A DNA stretch of 64,000 nt from Branchiostoma floridae (taxonomy: Eukaryota > Chordata > Leptocardii > Amphioxiformes > Branchiostomatidae), in NCBI RefSeq assembly GCF_000003815.2, contig NC_049984.1, forward strand, positions 24,838,841-24,902,840. The letters are read 5' to 3'. How positions within the stretch are numbered: the first letter of the stretch is position 1; the number at the start of each line of letters is the position of its first letter. This document shows positions 1 through 12,029 of this stretch, piece by piece. The position numbers and the translations under genes are program-made. The notes beneath the pieces are model-generated. The model made no database searches, was not told the origin of the DNA, and saw nothing but the letters and a program-made list of their open reading frames with translations.

Positions 1-210
1 GTCCAGGATAAGGTCCCCGGATAAGGTCCCCGGATAAGGGACCAGGATAAGGGACCAGGATAAGGGACCAGGATAAGGGACCAGGATAAGGGACCAGGAT
101 AAGGGACCAGGATAAGGGACCAGGATAAGGGACCAGGATAAGGGACCAGGATAAGGGACCAGGATAAGGGACCAGGATAAGGGACCAGGATAAGGGACTA
201 GGATATTTAA
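1..210. repeat. 13-bp minisatellite at left window edge
   Basis: About 16 head-to-tail copies of the 13-mer GGATAAGGGACCA. The first two or three copies are the variant GGATAAGGTCCCC. The array runs off the left edge, so its full length is unknown. It ends in a short AT insertion near 205-215. Confidence 0.95.
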
Positions 211-1876
211 AGGGACCAGGATAAGATACCCAATTGAAGTAACGCGGAGGTAAAAACAGATGCTTTTTTGGGTAGAATCTGACCACGCGCTATAGTATAA
301 GCCTCGGAATTATTGTTGAGATAGCGGGGGCCAATGGGCGCGAACCGCCAACCCGCCGCGCTATCCGGCCAACCCGGAAGCGCTCCCGTCATCCTTTGCG
401 CCGAGTTTTCCCCAGATTTTTCAAAATGGAGGGGAAGACCGTTTTTTTCTGTAGGATCGGCATGAATAAGGCGTCGTATGTCGCTTTTCGCGAAACATCG
501 CCCCGCCATTGTCTACTTCTCGTCCTGGGAGAGGCTTGGGAGTCAAAGGAAATGTGATGCAAACCCAAAATGCGGGGAAATTGGTGGCTAGCGTGCAGCA
601 ACTGTTTCCTCGGACTTCGCCCCCCTCCCTCAATGTAGAAGGACTTTCGAACGGTGAGTACAAACACTTGCTACAGATTAACTAAATAATGCTGTTGTTA
701 TTCACCATAACAACTTTTATCTAATATACTTAGAGTTGTTATTATTGACGTGACATCGCCGGAAACACGATTTCACAAATGACTAGGTATACTACATTTT
801 GTACTAGTAACCCCCTCCCCACGAGATTCTCCAAACCAAAAAAAAACATGTTCATGCATGCTTGGCATAAACCAGAATCGAATCGGAATGCCTGTTGATA
901 GTTGTCAAGCAGGCATCTATATCTGATTCAGCAAATGCTGAAGAAATAAATTTCACTGTATTACTAAAGGAGGAGCAATTATTGACAAAATTAACAAGTA
1001 TAATTAATTTATTCGAACAAAAGTTTCAAAGTGACACTCATATACATGAAATTGATGAGCCAGAATCAGCAGTGTTAAGTAATTATTGATTAAAACATAA
1101 GTTTTATTAAAGGCCTGATGCCTTCTTTCTTTTCGTTTCAGTTACTTGTGTTTAGTAATCCAGCAATACAGATGTTTGGTCAATATCATATTTCAGGTAG
1201 AATATATAATTTTGAGAATGCCCAGATTTAGTTTTTAACTGTGACATTGTTTATCTTTTCATATGGCCACTCCAGTACATCAACAGTGGAGACTTCCTTC
1301 AAAGTGCAGCACATCTTATGAGGAGGATGGCAGGAAATTAAACAAAGCAGGCAACTGTCAGAAGCTCTTCTGCTGAAGTACTGCTAAAGGCTCTGTACTT
1401 TAGGTAAGACCAATAGTATATTTTATGATCAGCAGTAGCACAGTCAGTGTATACTGAGGCAGGTGACCATCCTGAGTCCTCATTTTTTCTCGCTTCTTGT
1501 TAGCTGTTGTTTGATAATCTATTGGGAAGAGGCACAACTGTTCCAGTTACCAGTGTGACATGATATTTCTTGAGCATATTATTTCGTTTCCTCTATTAGT
1601 TTGTTCAAACTTCATAGGGCAGATTCAAAGTAAATGTATGTTCAATGGAACTTTGGTGGTTTTCTTATACAGGAAACGGTTCATTACAAGGACTCCAAAC
1701 CCACACCAAGAAGTCCAACATGCTGGCACTGAGGGAGAAGCTTACACTGAGGCCATGACAGCAGTGGTCTCAGATGTATATTGGAATAGGGAGTTCTCTT
1801 TATTACACACACAAGCAGTTCCATAGCATACAATCTGGTGCAACATACATGTAGGTGTTCAAATAACATTGACTAT
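211..1876. other. no supported gene
   Basis: Mixed-composition DNA. A 64-codon open frame at 895-1089 has no ATG start, no recognisable domain and no convincing splice signals, so it is not called. I see no RNA gene or clear repeat here. Confidence 0.5.
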
Positions 1877-2085
1877 CATAATTCCACCAGATGCCATAAT
1901 ACCGCCACCTCAAAAAAACGTTAGTATACAGGTATTCCCAAAATTGTCTTGAACACCGAATGTTATATATCCTAAATGTAATAAAATTTACAATTCAGAT
2001 ATTTAGGTGTTGAAGACAATCTTCAGAAGGCCTCTATGACAATGTTTTATGAGGTGGTGGTATAATGGCACCTGGTGGAATTATG
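1877..2085. mobile_element. MITE-like element with ~36-bp TIRs
   Basis: The left end starts CATAATTCCACCAGATGCCA and the right end closes with its near-perfect reverse complement, TGGCACCTGGTGGAATTATG. The TIRs are about 36 bp with few mismatches, and the total length is 209 bp. The interior is AT-rich with no coding capacity, as expected for a non-autonomous DNA transposon. No convincing target duplication is visible, so the superfamily is not assigned. Confidence 0.8.
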
Positions 2086-3025
2086 CAAATGTATGTTACT
2101 AGTAAGTTTATGCAGCTTTGATTTTTGCATTTGACATATGTGTTTAGAATGTATAGATTGACATTAATGTACATGTAACATACAGATATCATCTGTTTTT
2201 AAATCAAATAATGATAAAGCATTACTTGAATAAACACGTAGCAGATAGTAACTGTAAATCCAGAAATGTTCGCGGTTTAACTAAAAATTGCTGCGAACAA
2301 CCGCATGCGTGCATACTAGTACCTTCTTGTCTAAGACCCGGATACATATGTGACTGTTATGCAACCACAAACTCATAGCGATTACCTTCCTACTGTGAAC
2401 TTAGATACATTTACAGTACATGGCACTGATCATGTTGACAAAGTGTAAAACAGCATGGGCCCCACTAAATGTTGACCTACATATTTCTAAGTTTTAAATG
2501 ATAAATCACTGATTGGATGATATGTAGTAGTTACATGATGCTGCCTATTGAAGGGTGAAACATTGCAGGCCACACTGAATGTTGCACTACAAGTCTTATA
2601 TGTCATTGCAGGTCAGTTTTCCTTGTGATGCTACTGTTTCTTTGCACTTCTCAAGCTTTCATTATACAATCATACTTTCATAGGTGACATGACATTATCA
2701 TTGACAACAAAGTCAGGATTTTACACAGAACATGCTACTACTTGTATTTACTGTATATAAAGACTATTCTTGTATGTATAATTTACCAAGACAAATATGT
2801 TTATATTGTGTGGTTTATGTGTGTGTTAATACATGTACAGAGTAAGTGGTAGCTGATAAAACTATACATTTTATTTGCAGTGTATACTAGTACCCTCCAG
2901 AAAATATAACTTAACTGTTGCTATATTTATCTATTAAATTTTGCTGTATTTTATCAAAAACATGTCCTTCTGATTCATAGTTGTGAATAAATGTGGGTAA
3001 TTTAGGATGTCATACAACGTGGTTT
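2086..3025. other. AT-rich spacer without a gene
   Basis: No supportable coding sequence. Around 2250-2310 there is a fragment resembling the CGCGGTTT-type inverted-repeat element found intact at 13997-14170 and 50428-50612. The rest shows nothing I can name. Confidence 0.5.
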
Positions 3026-3029
3026 GTGA

Positions 3030-3440
3030 ACTTCCAGGTAAATGTTACAGATGGGTAAATGCCAATAAGTATGAGATATAATGCGAGTGGTAAATCCAGG
3101 TAAATGCATCTATATATACCCACGGTAAAGGCCGGTAAATGATATTTAACGTGAGTGGTAAATCCCGGTAAATGCATCTATATACCCACGCTAAGAAAGG
3201 GTAAATGACAGTAACTGTGACTTATACCGCAAATGGTAAATCTCGGTAAACACGCCTTTACATGAACCGGGTAAATGTGGTAAATTTAGGCAACCATTAC
3301 CGGACTTACCATGTAGGGTAAATGCCGGGTAAATCTGCACATTTACCGACGGGTAAATGATCGGTAAATTACCGGTAAATGTAACCTTTACCAGGCTTTA
3401 CATCACATTTACCGTTTCGGTAAATACGACTTTTCATGCA
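3030..3440. repeat. degenerate GGTAAATG / CATTTACC cluster
   Basis: Roughly 25-30 occurrences of GGTAAA or its complement TTTACC in about 400 bp, in both orientations and often paired as CCGGTAAATG. Spacing is irregular (about 8-30 bp), so this is a motif-dense region and not a regular tandem array. Confidence 0.75.
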
Positions 3441-4218
3441 GTGTGAGTAAATCGTGTGTTATTTTTTCTCCGCCTTTTTTATTTTGTCAAAGAAAAAAAT
3501 GGACAGGCGAATCTGAGCAGCAACAAATAAAATCGGTGTGGCCGTATCAAAGATATCACAAAAGATACGGAGAAATTCGAATATATTACATAGACAATGT
3601 ACATGTGACAAAATGAAGCGGATAAGTTGGAAATAAGTTACAATTACCAATCTGACTGGAGATTTTAAAGTTCAGAAAATGTGAAATTTTGGCGCCAAAC
3701 CTATATACAATATGTCCCTTTAATATTTCCTAGGCTTGTGAAACCTTTGAAATATTCACTGAACATGCCGCCACTGCGCTACGCGGTCTCACTTGTTTCG
3801 TGTTAATAGTGAATAAAACATCACCCATACTCAGATCTTAAAGTGTTGGATGTTCTAATCAACGAATCCCTTGGAGCTATAAAGGAAACCTTTAAAAGCG
3901 ATAAGACTTCAGAAAGAGTCGTGAATGAGGGCTTCTTGATCTGCAAGTGATTTTTTCAGAAATAATAATATCAAAGAACTGAACAGAAATTGCTTCAAAG
4001 ACACAATCTGTATTTGAAGATTCTCATGTGAATTTATTCATTAGTACGACAACCAAATCGCCCGGAGTTAGAATATGATTTCTTCCATCAATGTAAACAT
4101 CATGGTGTTGATATGATATCAAATCTAATCTTTTTAGCACCCATGAAACATATCTACAGAGAAAAGCATGAAGACAGTCCATCCAGATATTCTCGAATAA
4201 TCGTTTTCACAGCAGATA

Positions 4219-4219
<1 letters not shown>

Positions 4220-4273
<54 letters not shown>
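4220..4273. repeat. (CA)n microsatellite
   Basis: Uninterrupted CA dinucleotide run of about 54 bp. The open frames across it on both strands (poly-TH and poly-VC) are low-complexity artefacts. Confidence 0.98.
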
Positions 4274-4275
<2 letters not shown>

Positions 4276-4384
4276 ACACACCCAAAAGCATAACCTTCTT
4301 GGTGAATCGTCTTCATCATCTGTGACTACTAGTATCTCCTGTTAAATGTTCATCTTACTTCAGTACCCAATTGTGTTTCCTAGT

Positions 4385-4735
4385 CAATCTAAAGATCTCT
4401 GACCGCCGGTAACCGGACAAAATTTCCAGACCGTGTCACATCCTGTCGTGACATCCTTTCAAATAGTTTCAAAGATTCTTCAAAACAATATTTTTCGTTT
4501 GAAACATTTCGTTATAGTCTTTTATATACTACTCCAATCAGATTTTTGGTAAGGATGACAACTACTTTGATTCAGAATCCTTTTATGAAATAAAAAGAAA
4601 ACAATTTTACAGAATCTTCGAAATCTGTTTTTTTTATAGCTGTGCACCCCCAAAACCATAGGGTTGGAAGTCTTTTGCAAAGGATCGGTCGGTTAACTCT
4701 TTCCAGGCCTTATGCAGAATAAGGGAATCCTGGTG
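4385..4735 (-). repeat. dispersed repeat, family B copy
   Basis: This shares long blocks with the cluster at 17.4-18.8 kb. Shared blocks include CATCCTTTCAAATAGTTTCA, TACTACTCCAATCAG and the stretch around ATAGGGTTGGAAGTCTTTTG. The 17-18 kb copies carry a tRNA-like head read on the minus strand; that head is not clearly preserved here. The family is therefore probably tRNA-derived, but its identity is not known to me. Confidence 0.7.
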
Positions 4736-4895
4736 TAGGGGTGCACCCCATACACATAGCGTTAACAGAAATAACTATATAACTAAGGTCGGCGTTGGGC
4801 AGTCGTTGCTGCGGTAGGACCTTATCCTTTCATCCTAGGATGAAAGAAGTTAACAGCAGTACTGGTGCCAGGACAACGCTGAACTCCGAATAACC
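4736..4895 (-). repeat. repeat with inverted partner at 17210-17362
   Basis: About 150 bp here matches the reverse complement of 17210-17362 almost throughout. It includes the 20-bp perfect palindrome CTTTCATCCTAGGATGAAAG (4827-4846 here, 17260-17279 in the partner). Both copies adjoin family B sequence, so this may be one end of a larger composite repeat. Confidence 0.8.
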
Positions 4896-5617
4896 AGGAG
4901 TACACTGAGGTCATGCTCCTAGGTCATCTAGACTACAGGTCACCTAATGGACTGTCATGGCCACCATTCGGAAATCGAGCTGTGCCGTCGACGCGTCGTG
5001 GACATGCCTAGAAGTTTGCCAACTATGCAGGACCGAAAAACACATGGAAATGTTTGCTGCTACAGTGTGAAGTTCTTCATAGTGTTTGCTTATCATATGG
5101 TGGGATCGTCAAATAGTAACGGTTTAACGGTTAAATTTTGCTGCTCGAGCGAGCTCGGACAAATTCGCAACATATTGTTTCTCATCATGATCAATAAATA
5201 GGTAGGTATTGTTAAATATTTTCCTTTTTTCAAGGTATTTGGCCATCTTTAAAACGATATTACTTTTCCAGCTGCTTTGTATTGGTTTCAATAATGTGGT
5301 GCACGGCCCGGTGGTAACGTTATATGATTATGAGAGGCATTAAAGGCAACATCAGTATAATCTATAACCTCATAGACTGGTTATAAAGGAAGCCTAGTTT
5401 ATACCTCGGGTTTAGCTAGGCAGTGACTTATGTATGCAATGTAATGTATTTATGGTTTGAAAAGGATAATTTCATTCCCCAAAAAACGTCTAGATCAAAA
5501 TAAATGGCAGCGAAATGATATTGAATTCAGGTAATGACAGTGCTCAATGAACTGAATTCACATTTTCCTCAATTTTCATGCCATAAAGCCAGGTAAGATA
5601 CCAAACAGCTTATTACG
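4896..5617. other. spacer without a gene
   Basis: The open frame at 4947-5201 has no recognisable domain or splice context. No RNA gene or repeat is recognised here. Confidence 0.45.
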
Positions 5618-5625
5618 GTAACAGT

Positions 5626-6182
5626 TAGGGGTGGGTACCGGTACAGAAAATTTAATCACGTGGCCAATTTACTGCTCTGTCGGCTAAACCCTCCCCCAGC
5701 TTATAATACTGTCTAATATGCCACGCAAGATCTGCTTGGAGCAAGGAGCTCCTTGCTTGGAGATTACAGAAAATTCAGGTCCAGGTTCAGTCCACTGGTC
5801 CGGATCTGAACCTGGACCTAATTATGAATGGTGAATACTCAAAGCAATAGTTAATTTTGCTGAAAAGGAATCTGTTTGGTGGAGTATCCTATCTGCACAT
5901 AAACAATGCTAACTGCCTTAGACCGTCATCACATTTGACTGTAGACACGTGATGAAAATGACTACCAACTCTACTCAGCTCTACGTATACTTTGCTCTTG
6001 CTATTTTCTTGGACCAATAAGCCTCAAAATGTGTGCGTCTGCCGCCATGGTGCCAGTATAATATGTTCATTTTCCAATCAGTCCAACATCTGGTCTGGTC
6101 CACTGAATTATTTCAGGTCCGTTTTTTTCTGGACTGGTCCAAAAAGAAAAAAAAAACGGTTTTGTACCAGTACCCACCCCTA
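5626..6182. mobile_element. hAT-like MITE with 8-bp TSD GTAACAGT
   Basis: The left end is TAGGGGTGGGTACCGGTAC and the right end is GTACCAGTACCCACCCCTA. The element is flanked by the exact 8-bp direct repeat GTAACAGT (5618-5625 and 6183-6190), the signature of hAT-superfamily insertion. No transposase is present. Inside is a stem whose 14-bp arms are AGGTCCAGGTTCAG and CTGAACCTGGACCT, plus the palindrome GCAAGGAGCTCCTTGC. A second full copy is at 48415-48783 and a truncated one at 15353-15411. Confidence 0.92.
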
Positions 6183-6209
6183 GTAACAGTTGAAAATAGG
6201 TAATTGTCT

Positions 6210-7060
6210 GCATGCCAGGGGGTACTGCACAGGTAGCAGTTGGATGGCTTGCTTGTATGGAGACCAGGTAAGGTACCGTACAGGTAGCAGTTGGATGGCT
6301 TACTTGTTTGGAGACCAGGTAAGGTACCGTACAGGTAGCAGTTGGATGGCTTACTTGTTTGGAGACCAGGTAAGGTACAGCACAGGTAGCACTTGGATGG
6401 CTTGCTTGTATGGAGACCAGGTAAGGTACCATACAGGTAGCAGTTGGATGGCTTGCTTGTATGGAGACCAGGTAAGGTACTGTACAGGTAGCAGTTGGAT
6501 GGCTTACTTGTTTGGAGACCAGGTAAGGTACCGTGCAGGTAGCACTTGGATGGCTTGCTTGTATGGAGACCAGGTAAGGTACCGTACAGGTAGCAGTTGG
6601 ATGGCTTACTTGTTTGGAGACCAGGTAAGGTACAGCACAGGTAGCACTTGGATGGCTTGCTTGTATGGAGACCAGGTAAAGCACCGTGCAGGTAGCACTT
6701 GGATGGCTTGCTTGTCTGGAGACCAGGTAAGGTGCCGTACAGGTAGTAGTTGTATGGCTTGTTAGTCTGGAGACCAGGTAAGGTGCCGTACAGGTAGCAG
6801 TTGGATGGCTTACTTGTTTGGAGACCAGGTAAGGTACCGTGCAGGTAGCAATTGTATGGCTTGTTAGTCTGGAGACCAGGTAAGGTACCGTACAGGTAGC
6901 AGTTGCATGGCTTGTTAGTCTTGAGACCAGGTAAGGTACCGTACAGGTAGCAGTTGCATGGCTTGTTAGTCTGGAGACAAGGTAAGGTATCGTACAGGGA
7001 GCAGTTGTATGGCTTGTTAGTCTAGAGATTAGGTAATGTATTATACAGGTACATTTTAGG
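6210..7060. repeat. 51-bp minisatellite
   Basis: About 16 tandem units of 51 bp, each containing GGATGGCTTACTTGTTTGG and GAGACCAGGTAAGGTACCG variants. Because 51 is divisible by three, both strands stay open for long stretches, giving 17-residue repeats (for example 6067-7074 on the minus strand). I regard these as artefacts of the repeat length. Every unit carries CAG/GTAAGG, a consensus-like 5' splice site. The array starts directly after the hAT-like MITE. Confidence 0.95.
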
Positions 7061-7074
7061 CCACAAAAGCTCAA

Positions 7075-9115
7075 TTTGACAGCTCTTGGATTAAAAAAAT
7101 AGCAACATGGTTAGCAAGAAATTGCAAAAACTTGGTGTTAAATAAGTACTAGTACAAAACATAAAGAATAATACATTGTCAGCTTGAAAAAAAGCAAGCA
7201 AAAGCTACCTCTTCACAGTAGCTGCACCTGTTTGTTGAAAATTATTACAAGTATACAGTTTTAATGTATTTAACATGTCTTCATGATTGAAATATTTCAC
7301 TACAAAGACGGCTGTGCCAAGTAATGAGCTTATAATTCCCTGTAAGCCAATTTACTATACTGGAAAGTTATTTGTAATGGTGAAAATATGCTGAATGGCA
7401 GGTGTGGTGAATTTTTTAATTTTTGGAAAAATAGGAATGGGCAATAATTCTGATAATCAATTGATTGAATTGGTGTGACCTTATAAACCTGAGAAAAGGA
7501 TAAATGCTCCATAGGTGACTGGGTGTTAGTGTTTGATCAGAAGTCACAAATCACCAGCTTAAGTTGTTAACAACATTGTTGATTGGACAGAAGACTACAT
7601 ATGTATATAGAAAAAGTTGAAGTTGACATGTGGATTTGTTTCAAAATAGGGTGTCCTGATGATTTGTAAAATCTGTGTGGGGTTGTATAATAATTGGTTC
7701 CTTAGATGCCAATTCCATTTGACACCAAGTCATCTGACTCTGAGTGGCACACGCATACAGTTGTGCAATAAGCCTCTAAACCTGTATAAAGCTATAATAG
7801 TAGTGACATAATGTGTGTTGTATTTAGCACAATATTTTATATTCTTTGATACCAAGTGTAATACTGTATGTTAAGTAACATTTGCATATGACCCTGATCG
7901 CCTGATGGGTAATTAGTGGCTTTGACATGTTCAACTGTTTGTCTAGTTAGCTGTACCTGCATTGAATTGTTCTGCCAGTTCATTCCAGTGACGCTAAAGA
8001 AAAGTGTTGGATGTCAAAGGAAACATATATGGAGACTAATCTGTTTTTTACCCAGTTGTATAAACTGATTTGTATTTGAAGACTGTAAGTTTCCTTTTCC
8101 AATAGGAGTACGATATTTACTGGGATACTGTATATTCATGATAGTTTGATACACCATATTTAGAACACTTATTAAAACTGAACAGTACCTATTTACTCTT
8201 TTGTTTCAAATGTGTTTGATGTGCAGTTTACATAGGGTCATAGGTTCTTTTTTCAATGACCTTGCCCAACAAAGGTAATATACAGGCTAGAAAATTGATT
8301 TTTTAGATTTCAAAGACGTTGACCGGGTTGACCTATCATTGAGTCTTTCCCACCATACCATTCACTGAAATGCACATTTTGATCGCAGAAACATACATTT
8401 TAAAGAAATGACCCCACCACCACCAGAAATTCGTTTTTTTTTCAAGATTTCAAAGACGTTGACGGATTGTACATGGCTTGTGGTAAATCCTTTTGAATTA
8501 ATTTTGAAGTCTGTTCATAACAGGAAGAGGACATATGTAAAACAGCAATTCTACTGAAAACCTTGGAAACTCTTATCAGTAGTCAAAATAAGTCACTTCA
8601 CTTTGTTATACCAGGAACGTACACAGATCAAGCTGGACCTGATTTTCAGGCAGTCATTGATTTACATATTATCTAGTCTGACTTAGAATACTTACTCCAC
8701 ATTTTCTAGATTACTGTTTGTAATATGTTCTGCTATGTTCTGTTTTGCTATGAATATCCATCAGTAGTTTATACATTATACACTGAAAAACATTCATTCA
8801 ACAATCGTTTCTATACTTAGCTTTAGAAAACTTATTTCATAATACCATTATTTACAGTATCATGCCCATATATAGCTACCATGTTAGACAGTGTATGTTG
8901 TCCAGGCTTGGAGTGCTTGATAACTTATCTCCAAGCAGATCCTACAGTGGCATTAAGCTAGCCAAGGCCTGTGGTCAGCCAAGGAGAAAATTGACACCTC
9001 AGTGCCGGCTACACCCCTTGGCTACATGTAGCTAATGATACATGTACTACTATTATATTATGACACCATAGGATTTGCTTGAGATAACGTGATAACCATG
9101 AATGAGAAACTTAGG
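7075..9115. other. 2-kb spacer without a gene
   Basis: AT-rich sequence. A short duplicated phrase, ATTTCAAAGACGTTGAC, occurs near 8309 and 8448. A CTCCAAGCAGATCC motif near 8930 resembles the end of the element at 30463-30669. No coding region is supported. Confidence 0.5.
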
Positions 9116-9119
9116 TAAC

Positions 9120-10380
9120 TTCCTTTTCATCACATCCCTCACATTGATTCTTAAGGCCTCTGTGCAAAGCCTTATATCTCCTAACAGAATGAAGCGAGAG
9201 CAAAGTTAATACCAACACAGATAGATAAGCGTACCAGCCGGCTTTCCTAAAAATTTCACTGAGATATTTCACTCCTCTCTCATCTTACAGAGAGAAACGC
9301 GATTATGTTTGATGCGGTAAAATTTCGCCCGAAATTGTCAAAGGGTACAAGTGCAGTTGACAAGCGGCCTCGCTTTCCGCGAGACCAAAACGTTAAACGT
9401 CTTCTACTTTCGCATCTCATCCAAACTACATCAGATTTACTTCAAATTTGGCTGAAATATGCATGAAAGTGTGCTTAGACGTGATCTGAAATACCATACT
9501 ATGGTTGTACTTTGGTATGGAGATATATGAAGCTGAACTTCGAATAAGAAATCACGCATTTTTGACCTTGCGTCCAAATAAAAGTTCAAATATCTCCAAA
9601 AGTTTTGATTGAAAGCACTCAGAAAGAAAGTGGTGGCATCATGAAAGTGTCTTTGACAGACTTGTATGAAAAACTGCGTCTATTTTACCTTAGATATTTA
9701 ACCCTACAGGGAGTTTGGTGTAAAACCTACTTTCCGAAGGTGAGCTTTTGAGCGAGGTGAAAATGACAATAGTTCAAAGCAATATATCTCCCTACAAAAT
9801 AAAGCAAGAGCTAAGCTATTAACACCACAGGTAGATAATCGTATCAACCTACTTTCCTGAAAATTTCATTGAAATATTTCACTCCTATCTTGTCTTAGAG
9901 AGAAAAACGCATTTACGTATGATGCGGTAAAATTTCGCCCGAAATTGCCCTTGCAAACGTATGCAGTTGACAAGCGGCCTCGATTTCCGCGAGGCCAAAA
10001 CGTCTCTTACTTTTGTATCTCATCCAAACTACGTCAGATTTACTTCAAATTTGGCTGAAATATGCATGAAAGTGTGCTTAGATGTGATCTGAAACGTCAT
10101 ACGATGTTTGTACTTTGCTATTGAGATACGTGCAGTTGAACTTCTGATAGCAAATCACGCATTATTTACCTTACGTTCAAATAAAAGTTCAAATATCTCC
10201 AAAACGTTTCAGTGCAAGCAATTAAAAAAGAAAGTGGTGGCATCATGACAGACAGACAGACTTGTATGGAAATCTGCGTCTATTTTACGATACATATACC
10301 TCTAACCGGACATCATTTGGTGTTTGGTGTCTTTTGAGCGGGGTGAAAATAGCATTAGTTCAAACCCTAGTACGCTATTC
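9120..10380. repeat. ~0.6-kb direct tandem duplication
   Basis: Two diverged copies in direct orientation, offset by about 610 bp. Shared blocks include GATGCGGTAAAATTTCGCCC, CAGTTGACAAGCGGCCTCG and GGCTGAAATATGCATGAAAG, which occur near 9312-9460 and again near 9919-10070. No open frame crosses either copy. It may be part of a longer dispersed repeat. Confidence 0.85.
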
Positions 10381-10789
10381 TTTCTAAAACTACAACATAT
10401 TGGCATCTGTAGACGAAAGGGTATCAAAACTAGCCTTATATATTGACCTACCCGTGCTGTTAACAGGTCCGATATTTCTCCATCCCTACGTACGTAACAA
10501 TCGATTCATCTAGTACCTGTCTTCAAAGGCGCAAAAGTACATGGTATTGTTCGTTTTCAGTACCCTTTAAAGTCACATAGACCACGTTTCAATCAACACA
10601 GGAACATCATAATTTGAACTAGGATAGCCTATGATATTGTGTAACATAGAATAAAGTCATTTATTAGGTGACCTATATATCTTCATTATTTTTTTGTAAA
10701 AACATATTAAGAACTTGTCAGCTGCCCTCTGGCGACATATACCAAAAGTGCAGAATTTCGTCACACACCAGATAGAATTAACTTTTTTT

Positions 10790-12025
10790 GGTTCAAATGA
10801 CCAAATTTAGCTTTTTTTGACAAAAAGATGGTTTACAAGATTTCAGGAAATTATTCTGCACCCAACAAAGTTGGTTTGAAGGAAATCGGACACCGTTTGT
10901 CGACATCTCATTTTTGGGTTGAAATCTGCAATTTTTGGTTCATAGGGCCAAATTTACATTTTTTGACAAAAAGAGGGCCTACGTGATGTCAGGAAATTAT
11001 TCCGCACCCAATAAAGTTGGTTTGAAGGAAATCGGACACTGTTTGTCGACATTTCATTTTTGGGTTGAAATCTGCTATTTTTGGTTCATAGGGCCAAATT
11101 TACATTTTTCGACAAAAAGAGGGCATATTTGATGTCAGGAAATTATTCCGCACCCAACAAAGTTGGTTTGAAGGAAATCGGACACCGTTTGTCGACATCT
11201 CATTTTTGGGTTGAAATCTGCAATTTTTGGTTCAAAGGGCCAACTTTACATTTTTCGACAAAAAGAGGGCCTACGTGATGTCAGGAAATTATTCCGCACC
11301 CAATAAAGTTGGTTTGAAGGAAATCGGACACCGTTTGTCGACATCTCATTTTTGGGTTGAAATCTCCAATTTTTGGTTCAAAGGGCCAAATTTACATTTT
11401 TCGACAAAAAGAGGGCATACGTGATGTCAGGAAATTATTCCGCACCCAACAAAGTTGGTTTGAAGGAAATCGGACACCGTTTGTCGACATCTCATTTTTG
11501 GGTTGAAATCTGCTATTTTTGGTTCATAGGGCCAAATTTACATTTTTCGACAAAAAAAGGGCCTACGTGATGTCAGGAAATTATTCCGCACCCAATAAAG
11601 TTGGTTTGAAGGAAATCGGACACCGTTTGTCGACATCTCATTTTTGGGTTGAAATCTGCAATTTTGGTTCAAAGGGCCAAATTTACATTTTTCGACAACA
11701 AGAGGGCATACGTGATGTCAGGAAATTATTCCGCACCCAACAAAGTTGGTTTGAAGGAAATCGGACACCGTTTGTCGACATCTCATTTTTGGGTTGAAAT
11801 CTGCAATTTTTGGTTCAAAGGGCCAAATTTACATTTTTCGACAACAAGAGGGCATACGTGATGTCAGGAAATTATTCCGCACCCAACAAAGTTGGTTTGA
11901 AGGAAATCGGACACCGTTTGTCGACATCTCATTTTTGGGTTGAAATCTGCTATTTTTGGTTCATAGGGCCAAATTTACATTTTTCGACAAAAAGAGGGCA
12001 TACGTGATGTCAGGAAATTATTGAT
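10790..12025. repeat. 146-bp satellite array, ~8.5 units
   Basis: Head-to-tail units of 146 bp containing GTTTGTCGACATCTCATTTT and ATGTCAGGAAATTATTCCGC. Successive units start at about 10895, 11041, 11187, 11333, 11479, 11625, 11771 and 11917. The unit beginning near 11625 has a 1-bp deletion. Each unit opens a ~65-codon frame, but 146 is not a multiple of three, so the frame shifts every unit and the frames are not genes. Variants alternate between neighbours, suggesting higher-order structure. Confidence 0.97.
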
Positions 12026-12029
12026 TTAC

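Noticed and set aside
895-1089. Acidic 64-codon frame
   Set aside because: No ATG, no domain, AT-rich context; weak idea of a terminal exon not supported by splice signals.
6067-7074. 335-codon open frame on the minus strand
   Set aside because: It is produced by the 51-bp minisatellite (a multiple of three) plus the MITE; both strands are open, and there is no domain or codon bias.
10935-12007. Series of overlapping 65-92-codon frames
   Set aside because: They restart every 146 bp in a new frame, as expected from a satellite unit not divisible by three.
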